The notes below the pieces were generated by a model that was not told where the DNA came from, did not search any database, and saw only the letters and a program-made list of their open reading frames with translations. DNA of 46,121 nt from the NCBI GenBank assembly GCA_029567705.1, contig JAKPXC010000037.1:1-46121 (forward strand), written 5' to 3'. Of this stretch, positions 27,358 to 35,561 are shown in pieces (the first letter of the stretch is position 1; every line of letters begins with the position of its first letter). Origin of the DNA: Candidatus Cloacimonadota bacterium. GTDB taxonomy: Bacteria; Cloacimonadota; Cloacimonadia; Cloacimonadales; Cloacimonadaceae. The position numbers and the translations under genes were made by a program.

Positions 27358-27729
27358 TCAGACGTGCTGATCCAGCATAATCACATTACCATCCGGATCT
27401 TTGAGGACGAGATGCGCCGGGCCGGAACTATTGGGATCGGCTTCTGTTTCCAGAGTGATACCTTCTTCTTTAAGTCTTTGCTGTATCTTTCTCACATCCG
27501 TAAAGTCCGGAACCGGCTTGGCATCTTGATCCCAACCGGGGTTGAAGGTGAGGATATTGCCTTCGAACATACCTTGAAAGAGACCGATCACGCAGGAGTC
27601 GTTCTTGAGGATGAGCCAGTTTTGAGCTATATTGCCGCCAAAGATTTCGAAGCCCAGCTTGAAATAGAAATCCCGTGATATTCTGATGTCTTTGACACAT
27701 AAGCTGATTGAAAAAGCACCGAGTTCCAT
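27358..27729 (-). CDS. VOC (glyoxalase/bleomycin-resistance) family protein, 123 aa
   Basis: ATG at 27729 follows AAGGAGAA. The 123-residue protein has the two beta-alpha-beta-beta-beta modules of the vicinal oxygen chelate fold: SISLCVKDIRISRDFYFKLGFE (residues 7-28) begins the first and HLVLKDPDGNVIMLDQH (about 106-122) ends the second with the typical DPDGN turn. Family members bind a metal and act on small molecules or confer resistance; the metal set here is incomplete in my reading, so substrate and activity cannot be stated. It is a single gene between a palindromic repeat region and the barrel-caspase promoter. Confidence 0.88.
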   Translation of the reverse strand: MELGAFSISLCVKDIRISRDFYFKLGFEIFGGNIAQNWLILKNDSCVIGLFQGMFEGNILTFNPGWDQDAKPVPDFTDVRKIQQRLKEEGITLETEADPNSSGPAHLVLKDPDGNVIMLDQHV

Positions 27730-28173
27730 ATAATTCTCCTTATCTGCTGTTATGTTGTTTGGGTAGAAGCATCTTCAGGATGATACTGCAGTTCCTGGAA
27801 TATGCTAATACTGTCCATTACCTACCCTTCCGTGGATCGTGTAGTATTGTCAATATTTTTCTGCCATAAGCAAGCTTCGAAGTTCAATCAGTCCTAATAC
27901 GTCGCCGACTCTTCACCGTGTCTTGCAGGACTCTTCCCGAGCAAAGTGTTCGGGAAGAGTCGGGGAACACTCGGTGAGGAGTCGGCCACGAAGGAGAGAC
28001 ATCTTAGCCTTTGCCGGGAAAACAGCCTCTTGTATTAGAATGCGTGATTTACCTCAGTAGTATTCAGATAGATTCCCAAGATGAGGCTTGTGAGAAGCCT
28101 GAAATAGAATTATATTGACAAAAGAGCTTGTCTTTACCATCTTTGAAAAAACGAAAATGAACAGGAGGAAACA
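27730..28173. other. Spacer holding palindromic repeat copy B
   Basis: The 444-bp spacer separates the minus-strand VOC gene from the plus-strand oxygen-defence cluster. Apart from the palindromic repeat at 27903-27986, the notable element is TTGACA at 28115-28120, well placed for a promoter of the desulfoferrodoxin gene but without a clear -10 at the right distance. Nothing else was recognised. Confidence 0.5.
27903..27986. repeat. Palindromic repeat family, copy B (one arm diverged)
   Basis: The left arm (27903-27940) and loop are identical to copy A at 15799; the right arm begins identically (TCGGGAAGAGTC) but then diverges (CGGGGAACACTCGG) before ending GAGTCGGC. The flanks show no similarity to the other copies, apart from GTCG immediately before the arm. 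Confidence 0.9.
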
Positions 28174-28554
28174 ATGACTGCTTTGCGTCAGATATACCAT
28201 TGCCCACTTTGTGGAAATGTGGTGGAAGTGCTTTACACAGGAGCAGGTGAATTGGTTTGCTGTGGACAGCCGATGAATCTTCTCAAGGAGAATTCTGTGG
28301 ATGCCGCCAAGGAAAAACACGTCCCCGTCTTGAAGGATTTGAATGGAAAAGTGGAAGTTTCAGTCGGCTCAGTGCTTCATCCCATGGAAGAAAAACACTA
28401 TATAGCCATGATCGAGATTGTTACAGAAACCAAGGTACTGCGTCACGAATTCAAACCCGGTGATCAACCGGTTGCCGTGTTTGATGTGAAGATGGCGGAT
28501 GTGCTTTATGCCCGTGAGTATTGCAACCTTCATGGATTATGGAAAAACGCCTGA
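28174..28554 (+). CDS. dfx: Desulfoferrodoxin (superoxide reductase, 2Fe-SOR)
   Basis: ATG at 28174 follows AGGAGG. At 126 aa it has the two-domain length of desulfoferrodoxin. The N-terminal desulforedoxin centre uses Cys10, Cys13, Cys29 and Cys30 (CPLCG and VCCG). The catalytic centre II has Glu47-Lys48-His49 (EKHVPV), His69 and His75 (LHPMEEKHY), and Cys117/His120 (EYCNLHG), so all expected ligands are present. It reduces superoxide to peroxide in the cytoplasm without making oxygen, taking electrons from rubredoxin; both a rubrerythrin and a rubredoxin gene follow directly (16-bp gap to the next gene). Confidence 0.97.
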   Translation: MTALRQIYHCPLCGNVVEVLYTGAGELVCCGQPMNLLKENSVDAAKEKHVPVLKDLNGKVEVSVGSVLHPMEEKHYIAMIEIVTETKVLRHEFKPGDQPVAVFDVKMADVLYAREYCNLHGLWKNA

Positions 28555-28570
28555 ACAGGAGGAGAAAATA

Positions 28571-29161
28571 ATGTCATTTAAGGATACCAGAACAGCAGAA
28601 AACCTGATGAAGTCTTTTGCCGGTGAATGCCAAGCCAGAATGCGCTATATCTACAGTGCCAAAACCGCCAAAAAAGCCGGATTTGAGCAGATATCAAACA
28701 TCTTCATCGAGACCGGAGACAATGAAAAGGAACACGCCAAGCTCTTCTTCAAGCATTTACAGAAGCAAGGGCTGGAAGGTGAAGTGATCAATATCACCGC
28801 CTCCTATCCGGTGGGTTGGAGTCCTGAGGATACACTCAGCAACCTGAAATATGCCGCCGAAGGTGAAAAGGAAGAATGGACCGAGCTCTATCCCTTCTTT
28901 GCCGAAATCGCCGAAGAAGAAGGTTACAAAGATATCGCTTCCACCTTCCGTCTGGTGGCAAAAGTAGAGAAGTCTCACGAACTTCGCTTCCGCAAGCTTT
29001 ATGATAATGTGAAAGACCTGAAAGTCTTCAAGAAAGATGAAACCTACTTCTGGAAATGCCTGAATTGCGGTTATATCCACGAAGGGCTGGAAGCTCCCAA
29101 GCTTTGCCCCTGCTGTCTGCACCCCCAGGCTTACTTTGAAATCTTTAAAGAAACCTACTAA
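28571..29161 (+). CDS. rbr: Rubrerythrin, peroxide reductase
   Basis: The ATG at 28571 follows AGGAGGAGAA and gives the family N-terminus (MSFKDTRTAENL), so the upstream in-frame ATG at 28499 inside the dfx gene is rejected. The four-helix di-iron domain (1-150) has ligands Glu19, Glu53, His56 (ETGDNEKEH) and the second set near Glu98/Glu101 and Glu133/His136 (VEKSH). The C-terminal rubredoxin domain binds iron through CLNC (Cys163, Cys166) and CPCC (Cys179, Cys182), with one extra Cys at 181. Rubrerythrins reduce hydrogen peroxide to water in anaerobes, completing the superoxide reductase step. The gene overlaps nothing and is 12 bp from the rubredoxin gene. Confidence 0.97.
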   Translation: MSFKDTRTAENLMKSFAGECQARMRYIYSAKTAKKAGFEQISNIFIETGDNEKEHAKLFFKHLQKQGLEGEVINITASYPVGWSPEDTLSNLKYAAEGEKEEWTELYPFFAEIAEEEGYKDIASTFRLVAKVEKSHELRFRKLYDNVKDLKVFKKDETYFWKCLNCGYIHEGLEAPKLCPCCLHPQAYFEIFKETY

Positions 29162-29173
29162 ATGGAGGAAATC

Positions 29174-29314
29174 ATGCAAAAATTCCAATGCATCGCTTGT
29201 GGATATATCTACGATCCCGCCGAAAACGACGGTGTACTCTTTGAGGATCTGCCCGAAGATTACGTCTGCCCAGAATGCGGCGTCGGCAAAGATATGTTCG
29301 AACCAATCGACTAA
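29174..29314 (+). CDS. Short rubredoxin, 46 aa
   Basis: This small gene starts with ATG after GGAGG (29164-29168) and ends in TAA at 29314. It encodes the two rubredoxin iron knuckles FQCIACGY (Cys6, Cys9) and YVCPECG (Cys32, Cys35), followed by GKDMFE. Ordinary rubredoxins are about 52 residues; here the loop between DPA and FEDLP is about six residues shorter ([14 protein letters not shown]) and the usual Trp before VCP is Tyr. It is the natural electron donor for the superoxide reductase and rubrerythrin encoded directly upstream. A perfect terminator follows at 29325. Confidence 0.95.
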   Translation: MQKFQCIACGYIYDPAENDGVLFEDLPEDYVCPECGVGKDMFEPID

Positions 29315-29324
29315 GACTGATATG

Positions 29325-29353
29325 GCGGGAAGAGCAATCTTCCCGCTTTTTTT
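29325..29353 (+). terminator. Terminator of the dfx-rbr-rubredoxin transcript
   Basis: A 9-bp perfect stem GCGGGAAGA / TCTTCCCGC (29325-29333 with 29338-29346), GCAA tetraloop, and seven T residues lie 10 bp after the rubredoxin stop. Confidence 0.95.
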
Positions 29354-29400
29354 AAACAGACAGAGGGACAGCAGGCTGATTTGACATTAAAGAGGTAAGA

Positions 29401-29850
29401 ATGGATATTAGTAGTTTCAATGAAATCCTGGATTTTGCCATAGAGCGCGAGAAAGAGGCAGTCCGGTTTTATCGTGATCTGCAGGGCGAAGCACGTTTCG
29501 CCGCTCAGATAGATATGCTTAAAGAACTGGAAGCCATGGAAATGGGACACATCATCATGATCGAAAACATCCGTAAAAACGGGGTGCAGGAAGAGATGAT
29601 CAAACGGGTGCCAAACCTGAAGATCAGCGAGTATCTGAGCACCGAACCCAAAGATCTGGACCTCAGCTATCAGAGCCTTCTGATCCGTGCCATGAAACGC
29701 GAAGAAGCCTCCACCAAGCTCTATTCCGAGATGTCCACCAAGTTCCCCGATCCCGAGCTTTGCACTCTGTTCCGCAGGCTGGCCTCTGAGGAAGCATCAC
29801 ACAAGCTACGCTTTGAAACCCTCTACGACGAATGGATGAAAGACAACTAA
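29401..29850 (+). CDS. Rubrerythrin-like ferritin-superfamily protein, no rubredoxin domain
   Basis: ATG at 29401 is preceded by AGAGGTAAG. The 149-residue protein is a four-helix bundle with two E-x-x-H-containing ligand helices typical of the ferritin/erythrin group: Glu17/Glu20 region (REKEAVRFY), EAMEMGH (residues 44-50), KREEASTKLY (98-107) and ASEEASHKLRFE (128-139). There is no C-terminal rubredoxin domain, so electron supply must come from elsewhere, perhaps the neighbouring rubredoxin. It lies behind the terminator of the rubrerythrin transcript and 12 bp before tsaB, with which it is probably co-transcribed. Peroxide reduction or iron handling is inferred. Confidence 0.9.
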   Translation: MDISSFNEILDFAIEREKEAVRFYRDLQGEARFAAQIDMLKELEAMEMGHIIMIENIRKNGVQEEMIKRVPNLKISEYLSTEPKDLDLSYQSLLIRAMKREEASTKLYSEMSTKFPDPELCTLFRRLASEEASHKLRFETLYDEWMKDN

Positions 29851-29861
29851 AGCCCAATACT

Positions 29862-30539
29862 ATGCTGCTTGCTCTGGATTGTACACAGAATTCGGGATCC
29901 CTAGCCCTGGGAACTGTGAATGGCCTGCTGTACAGCAGTTACTTTGACCTCAGAATCACTCATTCGGAGACCTTGCTACCCGCTCTGGACTATGCTCTTA
30001 AGTTCTGTGGGATCGAGAAGAATGCTCTCTGCGGTTTACTTTTGGCAAATGGCCCCGGTTCCTTCACAGGCTTAAGGATAGGGCTGGCTACAGCCAAGGG
30101 CTTGGCTATGGGGCTCTCCATACCCATTTATCCATACAACAGCCTGGAGCTCGCTGCTTCGGTGTATTATGGATTAGGGGCACAAATCCTCAGCGTGGTC
30201 GACGCCAAGATGAGCGAAGTGTATTATGCGCTATATGATAGCAATCTGAAAGAGCTCATCCCGCCTTGTGTCTCCAAACCGGGAGATATTCTGACACTGG
30301 AGCTGGATAATCCCATTGTAACGGGCTCAGGCAGCACCCAAATCCTGGAGGTTCTGCGGGAGACCAGAATCTCATTCCGGCATGGCTTGAGGCCATCAAT
30401 GGTGAGCAATGCTGCCGGTCTTTTTGCCCTGCACCATCTGAAATCAAAGGAAAAGAGCTTTGATTTTGATGAGATTGCCGAGCTGGAACCTTATTACCTA
30501 AGAGAATCTACCGCTCAAGTCCGCCTTACAAAAATCTGA
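29862..30539 (+). CDS. tsaB: TsaB, tRNA threonylcarbamoyladenosine (t6A) complex subunit
   Basis: The start is placed at ATG 29862 because the product then begins MLLALDCTQNSGSLAL, the standard TsaB N-terminus; the ATG at 29832 would add residues from the preceding gene. No strong ribosome site is visible, so translation may be coupled to the gene ending at 29850. The motif NGPGSFTGLRIGLATAKG (about 62-79) is diagnostic. TsaB dimerises with TsaD and, with TsaE, transfers the threonylcarbamoyl group to A37 of ANN-decoding tRNAs. The final 42 bp overlap tail-to-tail with the minus-strand gene ending at 30498. Confidence 0.95.
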   Translation: MLLALDCTQNSGSLALGTVNGLLYSSYFDLRITHSETLLPALDYALKFCGIEKNALCGLLLANGPGSFTGLRIGLATAKGLAMGLSIPIYPYNSLELAASVYYGLGAQILSVVDAKMSEVYYALYDSNLKELIPPCVSKPGDILTLELDNPIVTGSGSTQILEVLRETRISFRHGLRPSMVSNAAGLFALHHLKSKEKSFDFDEIAELEPYYLRESTAQVRLTKI

Positions 30540-31286
30540 GAATTGCTTATAAAAATGTCTCTTTAACTCGCTAAAGCCGGGCTCAAAGAGCTTTCCACTC
30601 CATTCGTCCATCCAGACCTTCTTGAATTCAACCGCCAGGCAGACTGCCCGATCTGGATAAGTGCTGTTTATCCAACGGGATAGATAGCCTCCGCTAAACT
30701 TCACATCGCAACGGCAATCCAGCGCTCTGCCCTGCCAGTTAAGGCCATCCAGCCTGCTTCTCAGTTTCTCGATCAGAGGATAGTATTTGGGATGCAGGTT
30801 ACTCCTGCCCAGGATGATATCAGGATTCAGGGTGGGGTCATCCTCCGGCATTCCGGCACCTTGTCTGCGGTAGTTGTAACTATGTAAATCCAGAAGCAAA
30901 ATCTGAGGCTGAAACTGCAGAATCCTGTCCAATTGGTACTTCAGAACGTCGTACCAGGCTTTGTGCATGGAGTGCAGCTCAAACAGATAGTCCAGACTTA
31001 TGGGATTCTTTCTGGCTTTGAGTCCCCAGCAATCATCCGGGTCCTGATACACAGAATCCTGGATCACCCGATTGATATCTATCATAAAGCGGCTGTCGTG
31101 CACAATGATATGATTCTCAAACAGAGCAGCGATCGAGCCGGTGTGCGGGTCTTCCTCCCGCAAGCGGGTAGCCTCGTCTATACCACAGTTTTCGAGGAGC
31201 TTTTCCGGCATATCATGGCCGTTGTGAATGGCCAGCGCCAGAACCTTACACTTGCTATTGCCAAATACATAGTCAGTTCGTATCAT
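30498..31286 (-). CDS. N-formylglutamate amidohydrolase family protein
   Basis: ATG at 31286 overlaps the stop of the preceding gene by four bases. The 262-residue protein carries the family motifs: AIHNGHDMP (18-26), REEDPHTG (43-50), DINR (69-72), LLLDLHSYNYRR (130-141), SGGYLSRWIN and LAVEFKK near the C-terminus, including the conserved His and Glu residues expected to bind zinc. Classic members release glutamate from N-formylglutamate in histidine breakdown, but many homologues outside hut operons have other amide substrates, and no histidine-degradation gene is nearby. It is the last gene of the seven-gene operon and its end overlaps tsaB by 42 bp. Confidence 0.87.
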   Translation of the reverse strand: MIRTDYVFGNSKCKVLALAIHNGHDMPEKLLENCGIDEATRLREEDPHTGSIAALFENHIIVHDSRFMIDINRVIQDSVYQDPDDCWGLKARKNPISLDYLFELHSMHKAWYDVLKYQLDRILQFQPQILLLDLHSYNYRRQGAGMPEDDPTLNPDIILGRSNLHPKYYPLIEKLRSRLDGLNWQGRALDCRCDVKFSGGYLSRWINSTYPDRAVCLAVEFKKVWMDEWSGKLFEPGFSELKRHFYKQFSDFCKADLSGRFS

Positions 31287-31942
31287 AGTGCCGCCTCGTC
31301 AAGATGCTTAAGCAGCGAGGAAATAAGAGAGAGATAGGATAGCGCAAGCTCGGTATTTGTCTTGCTCGAAGCAATAAGAGAGCGGATCAGGCTCAGATCT
31401 ATCCCGGTGGTTTGCTGAGTTTGGTCAACCAGTTCTGCCAGATTCTGGGGAATGCCGGTGCCGGAAAGATAGAGGAACCCTTTGAAAACCGGCAAAATGG
31501 CTGTGATAGAGACCTTGATTAATCTGGCTATCTTGGCTTCATTCAGGCTCTCAGAGAGAAGTGCCATGCGGGTGTGAAGCCATTTGCTCTTGAGCTCCCG
31601 CTCCATCTGCAGACGGACATCGGCTTTCTCCAGCTTGAGAGTGGCCAGAAGATCCGTGGAGTCGTAAATATTTCTATATTGATGGCTGAAGGAAAGCAGC
31701 TCTAGAGGGTATGAATCCTGTGAGCTTTCAATGAAGCTTCTATCCACCACCAAAGGGAACTGAAGCCGGTTTCTGGCACACCAGAGCCTCAGGTCTTTGA
31801 TTCCCTTCATCAGATATTCCGGGTCTTTATCGAAAATTATAATGCAACCGGGCTTGCCAAAAGGGTCACTGTACTCCGCAACTTGCAGCAGATTAGCTTT
31901 GTAAGGCAGTAGGTGATCCAGGATACCGTTGTAGCTTTTCAT
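31283..31942 (-). CDS. Nucleotidyltransferase-like hypothetical protein, 219 aa
   Basis: It overlaps glyQ (upstream) and the amidohydrolase gene (downstream) by four bases each, so it is translationally coupled on both sides. The arrangement GCIIIFDKD (32-40), then [20 protein letters not shown] (63-82), then a short [17 protein letters not shown] (89-105) followed by charged helices, resembles a group of uncharacterised nucleotidyltransferase-fold proteins in which a DxFPLE-type motif is followed by a second short conserved block. A classical GS-x10-DxD motif is not evident, so activity is doubtful. It occupies the place where glyS often follows glyQ, but shows no resemblance to GlyRS beta. 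Function unknown. Confidence 0.75.
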   Translation of the reverse strand: MKSYNGILDHLLPYKANLLQVAEYSDPFGKPGCIIIFDKDPEYLMKGIKDLRLWCARNRLQFPLVVDRSFIESSQDSYPLELLSFSHQYRNIYDSTDLLATLKLEKADVRLQMERELKSKWLHTRMALLSESLNEAKIARLIKVSITAILPVFKGFLYLSGTGIPQNLAELVDQTQQTTGIDLSLIRSLIASSKTNTELALSYLSLISSLLKHLDEAAL

Positions 31943-32796
31943 TGTCCCACCTCCGGGAAGTACTTTTCCAGATAGACCGTGGCGCAGGCTTTGGCCAGAT
32001 TCCGTATCCGGCCAATATAGGCTGCCCGTTCTGTTACGCTGATCACACCTCTGGCATCTAAAAGATTAAATGTGTGAGAACAGCGCAGAAGCTGATCGTA
32101 AGCCGGATAAACCAATTTGGCTTGCAGCAGTGCTTCTGCTTCGCTTTCGTAATCGTTGAAGAAACGGAAGAGCAGCTCCGTATTGGCTGCAGTGAAGTTG
32201 TAATGCGAGAATTCCTCTTCTCTACAGTAATACATCTCTCCATACTTAGTGCTGTCGTTCCACTTCAGATCACGATAATCGTCCACTCCCTGAATATACA
32301 TGGCCAGCCGTTCCAAACCATAGGTCAGCTCAACCGGCACGGGGTTGCAATCAAAGCCCGCCACCTGTTGGAAATAGGTGAATTGGCTGATCTCCATGCC
32401 ATCCAGCCAAACTTCCCAGCCCAGTCCCCAGGCTCCCAGGGTGGGAGATTCCCAATCATCCTCCACAAAACGGATATCGTGCTTGGCTATCTCCACCCCG
32501 ATGGCTTCCAGGCTCTTGAGATAGAGATTCTGGATATCGTCCGGACAGGGCTTGATGATCACTTGAAACTGGTAGTAGTGCTGAAAGCGGTTGGGGTTCT
32601 CGCCATAGCGTCCGTCTTTGGGTCTGCGGCAGGGTTGTGGATAGGCTATAGACGTGGGGTTTTTTCCCAAAGCTCCAAAGAATGTGGCGGGGTGAAAGGT
32701 ACCCGCACCCATCTCCAGATCATAGGGCTGCACCAGGCTGGCTCCCCGGCCTGCCCAGTATTCCTGCAGAGTCTTGATTATATCTTGAAAATTCAT
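31939..32796 (-). CDS. glyQ: Glycyl-tRNA synthetase alpha subunit
   Basis: ATG at 32796 overlaps the merR-like gene's stop by four bases; TTGCAAGGGAGC supplies the ribosome site. The 285-aa sequence is unmistakable for bacterial heterotetrameric GlyRS alpha: [12 protein letters not shown] (3-14), [16 protein letters not shown] (24-39), the tRNA/ATP-site block [18 protein letters not shown] (58-75), [19 protein letters not shown] (110-128) and [12 protein letters not shown] (156-167). It makes glycyl-tRNA only together with the beta subunit (glyS). No glyS is present in this window, although glyQ-glyS adjacency is the usual arrangement, so the beta gene must be elsewhere or the fused partner is distant. 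Confidence 0.97.
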   Translation of the reverse strand: MNFQDIIKTLQEYWAGRGASLVQPYDLEMGAGTFHPATFFGALGKNPTSIAYPQPCRRPKDGRYGENPNRFQHYYQFQVIIKPCPDDIQNLYLKSLEAIGVEIAKHDIRFVEDDWESPTLGAWGLGWEVWLDGMEISQFTYFQQVAGFDCNPVPVELTYGLERLAMYIQGVDDYRDLKWNDSTKYGEMYYCREEEFSHYNFTAANTELLFRFFNDYESEAEALLQAKLVYPAYDQLLRCSHTFNLLDARGVISVTERAAYIGRIRNLAKACATVYLEKYFPEVGQ

Positions 32797-33200
32797 TTAT
32801 TGCTCCCTTGCAATGAGTGGCATTTATTTATCAGATTCAACAGCAAAGCACGAAGCTCTTGCGCTGCATGGAGTTGTTTTTTGGATGCCCCTGGACCGGT
32901 GCCGGCTTCTTCCAGCCGGATCTCGGTTTGCTCTCCCGGTTTGAGCTCTTCATAGCTGCGATTGCTCTTGCGCTCGATCTTCAGCTTTTGCCGGGCTCCC
33001 TCGATCGTGAACTTCTGATCATAGAGCATGGCTTTAATCTTTTTGAGCAGCAGGATGTTCTCTTCGGAATACTTGCGAATCCGGCCTTCGTCCTTTCGGG
33101 GGCGTAATTGGTGAAACTCTGTTTCCCAATATCGGATAACATAGGGCTTGAGATCCAGCAGATTGCCCACTTCTCCAATGGTGTAGTAGTGTTTTTTCAT
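32793..33200 (-). CDS. MerR-family transcriptional regulator, 135 aa
   Basis: ATG at 33200 follows AGGAGAC. Residues 4-75 form a MerR winged helix: [21 protein letters not shown] then the wing [17 protein letters not shown] and the LKIE-ending helix. A short acidic linker and a C-terminal helix (106-135) likely mediate dimerisation; no Cys-based metal sensor is visible. It overlaps lnt by four bases upstream and glyQ by four bases downstream. Short MerR-like genes are often found beside RecJ/tRNA synthetase clusters in FCB-group genomes in my memory; its target is unknown. Confidence 0.9.
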   Translation of the reverse strand: MKKHYYTIGEVGNLLDLKPYVIRYWETEFHQLRPRKDEGRIRKYSEENILLLKKIKAMLYDQKFTIEGARQKLKIERKSNRSYEELKPGEQTEIRLEEAGTGPGASKKQLHAAQELRALLLNLINKCHSLQGSNK

Positions 33201-34711
33201 AATGTCTCCTCTTTTCTATGCCGTTTGAAGCAAGCCAAGATAAAGATAGTTGCAGCGAAAAAAACGATCAGTAGGGGATACCGGTATATCCTCCTGATCA
33301 GGGGAATGCTCTTGGTGATATAGAGCGGAGCAGAGATATTGCGCAGCTCAAAGAGTTTGGTCTGTGTGAGGGTTCTGCCCAGAGGGTCGATGACCATGGA
33401 TATCCCCGTTTGTGCAGCACGATAGATCTGTATCCGGTTTTCGATTGCCCGGTATTTCGTCATCAGCCCATGCAGCCAAGGACCATAGCTGGTGCCAAAC
33501 CAGGCATCATTGGTGATATTGATCAGGTAGTCTGTCTTGTGATAACCATCTGATTTCTTGGGAATGGCTGATCTATGATAAAGCTCGGGGAAGGCAATCT
33601 CATAGCAGATTGAAGGCGAGAATTCATAACCTCCGCTCTGGTACCATTTAAGTTCTGTGCCAAATTCCCAGTTTGCCTGTCCGAATTGCAGTTTCCACAA
33701 AAAAGGAAAGAGATCCAGCCACAGCATCCTCTCCCCCACCGGGACCAAGATATTCTTGTAATAAGGCTTTGGCCTTTCTCCCACTTTACTGAACAGGGCT
33801 GCAGCATTGTAATAGTAATTGGGATCCACATGATCGGAAGGTGCCGGACGATAATCCGGAAAACCGGCAAAGTATTCCAAGCCATAAGTCTCCATTAATT
33901 GAAACAGAGGCCACAATTGCCCCGGATCCCGGAGCAGATAGACAGGAAATCCACCTTCAGGTAAGATTAGAAGCCTGGCAGAATCAGCTTTGGCTTCTGC
34001 ACTTAGTTTATCGTAACGGGAGAGTATCTCCAGATAGAAGTTCTCATCCCACTTCTTATCCTGGGGAATCGAAGGCTGGGCTATGAAGATACCCGCTTCG
34101 TGTTTCTGAAGCTTCAGGCTTTCAACCCGCCACACTCCGTATCCTGCCCAGAGCAGAATCAACAGGGCAGAGACAAGCAGAGCTTTGAGCTTTCCTTTCA
34201 ATGCCATATACAGAGCGACAGATAAGATCAGCACCAAAGCCGATAGTCCAATCAATCCTATCAGATCCAAAGCCTGTAGGAAGAGCGTATATTCCGAAAG
34301 GGCATAGGCAATATTCAACCAAGGGAAGCGGGTTTCTCCAAACTGGATCAGATATTCCAAGCTCAAGAGAACCGCCACGAATGCGGCATAACGGTATCTG
34401 GGAAGATAGTACCAAACCCTTTGAATGGCATAAAATGCAAGCGTGTAGAACACAGTGTGAACTATGCAAATCCCTATCAATCCGGGTAAGGTGACAGTGG
34501 CGATCCAGGACAGCACAAAGGCAGTGAATACACCGCAGAAGATCAATGAGGCAAGAATCAGCTCTTTTAGCTTGTGATACCCTTGATCAAAATACCAAAG
34601 CAGAGGTATCCAGGCAAAAACGGCAAGAAAACCCAGATGCAGAGGCAAGCGTGACAGGCTGAGCAGTAAAGTGGCCAGCAAGATCGGAAGCAGACTCTTT
34701 AGTTTATTCAT
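33197..34711 (-). CDS. lnt: Apolipoprotein N-acyltransferase
   Basis: ATG at 34711 lies inside the end of the preceding lipoprotein gene (8-bp overlap). Six to seven hydrophobic segments occupy residues 7-190, followed by a carbon-nitrogen-hydrolase domain (205-465) and a final transmembrane helix (480-496). The catalytic triad is present: Glu252 in LPEGG, Lys319 in YKNILVPVGE and Cys369 in SICYE. The enzyme adds the third acyl chain to lipoproteins on the periplasmic face of the inner membrane, consistent with the adjacent lipoprotein gene and the LVIVD lipoprotein elsewhere in the window. Its 504-aa length is normal for the family. Confidence 0.96.
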   Translation of the reverse strand: MNKLKSLLPILLATLLLSLSRLPLHLGFLAVFAWIPLLWYFDQGYHKLKELILASLIFCGVFTAFVLSWIATVTLPGLIGICIVHTVFYTLAFYAIQRVWYYLPRYRYAAFVAVLLSLEYLIQFGETRFPWLNIAYALSEYTLFLQALDLIGLIGLSALVLILSVALYMALKGKLKALLVSALLILLWAGYGVWRVESLKLQKHEAGIFIAQPSIPQDKKWDENFYLEILSRYDKLSAEAKADSARLLILPEGGFPVYLLRDPGQLWPLFQLMETYGLEYFAGFPDYRPAPSDHVDPNYYYNAAALFSKVGERPKPYYKNILVPVGERMLWLDLFPFLWKLQFGQANWEFGTELKWYQSGGYEFSPSICYEIAFPELYHRSAIPKKSDGYHKTDYLINITNDAWFGTSYGPWLHGLMTKYRAIENRIQIYRAAQTGISMVIDPLGRTLTQTKLFELRNISAPLYITKSIPLIRRIYRYPLLIVFFAATIFILACFKRHRKEETL

Positions 34712-35561
34712 AACGGTTATGATATATTACTCTGTAAATCAGAGCAGAAACGTTGTTGTGCAGCAGCAGAGTCCCCTGTGAATAGCTCATCCTGAGTTCT
34801 CTGCCTCCGGTGAGCAGTTCCAGTGAAGGGATCCGACTGAGTTCTTCTTCCCAGGAGTTACTGCGGGATACGGAGAGCATCATTCCATTCCAAACGAAGG
34901 CATTGTTAAAATCATCATATACCCGTAAGTCCTCATAGGTGCCAATCAGCTCTCCCAATATGCTGAAAACGTAGCTTGAGCCAGCAGATTGATCCTGCAC
35001 GACCACTTGGTTGCTGCTGCACAAAAGAGATGTGGGTTGGGGAAGCTGGAAGCGACCAAAACGGTAGTTCTCCTCAAGAGACAGGGAGTTCAGGCAGATA
35101 ATCTCCATCGGCGCAGCATCATAAACAAATACTGTGCGATCGGGACTCATGCACAGAAGTTCCGGCTGCACCATCCCGGTGAGATCGAAGCTGCTTATCT
35201 TCTCTCCATCCGGCCCAAACTTTGTGATCCTTTTACTTAAGCCATCGAGGCAGAGCACGCTGCCGTCTGGATCCAGAGCAATATCGGATAACTTCAGAAA
35301 ACGTGTGGCATCTGAACTGCCCAGCCGGTTCACCAGAGCTCCGTTGCGGTATATATTCACCTGCTGCTGCAACCGATCCAGGCAATATAAAGCCCTGCTT
35401 CTGGCATCATATACACTCTTGGCAAAGGGCTGATCAGGACGCAGGAGGCTGCCCTCATCCAGCTTCATTATGCGCAGAGACGCTCCGCTTTGCGCTCCCG
35501 AACAGGCACAGAGCACCACCAGCAGAACCAGCAGACTAATCTTTGATAATATGGATGTCAC
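34704..35561 (-). CDS. NHL/beta-propeller-like lipoprotein, 285 aa
   Basis: The GTG at 35561 is selected because AAGGGA lies seven bases upstream and the protein then starts with a clean lipoprotein signal (lipobox LCAC, Cys20); the first possible start, 60 bases further up, lies deep in recJ. The gene overlaps recJ by 26 bp and lnt by 8 bp. The mature protein contains propeller-like blades such as LSDIALDPDGSVLCLDG (about 91-107) and KFGPDGEKISSFDLTG (113-128), resembling NHL-type repeats. Its location between recJ and lnt is compatible with being an Lnt substrate; no other function is evident. Confidence 0.8.
   Translation of the reverse strand: MTSILSKISLLVLLVVLCACSGAQSGASLRIMKLDEGSLLRPDQPFAKSVYDARSRALYCLDRLQQQVNIYRNGALVNRLGSSDATRFLKLSDIALDPDGSVLCLDGLSKRITKFGPDGEKISSFDLTGMVQPELLCMSPDRTVFVYDAAPMEIICLNSLSLEENYRFGRFQLPQPTSLLCSSNQVVVQDQSAGSSYVFSILGELIGTYEDLRVYDDFNNAFVWNGMMLSVSRSNSWEEELSRIPSLELLTGGRELRMSYSQGTLLLHNNVSALIYRVIYHNRYE

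Noticed and set aside
28499-28570. An N-terminal extension of rubrerythrin by 24 residues
   Set aside because: It overlaps the desulfoferrodoxin gene; the ATG at 28571 has a strong ribosome site and gives the conserved N-terminus.
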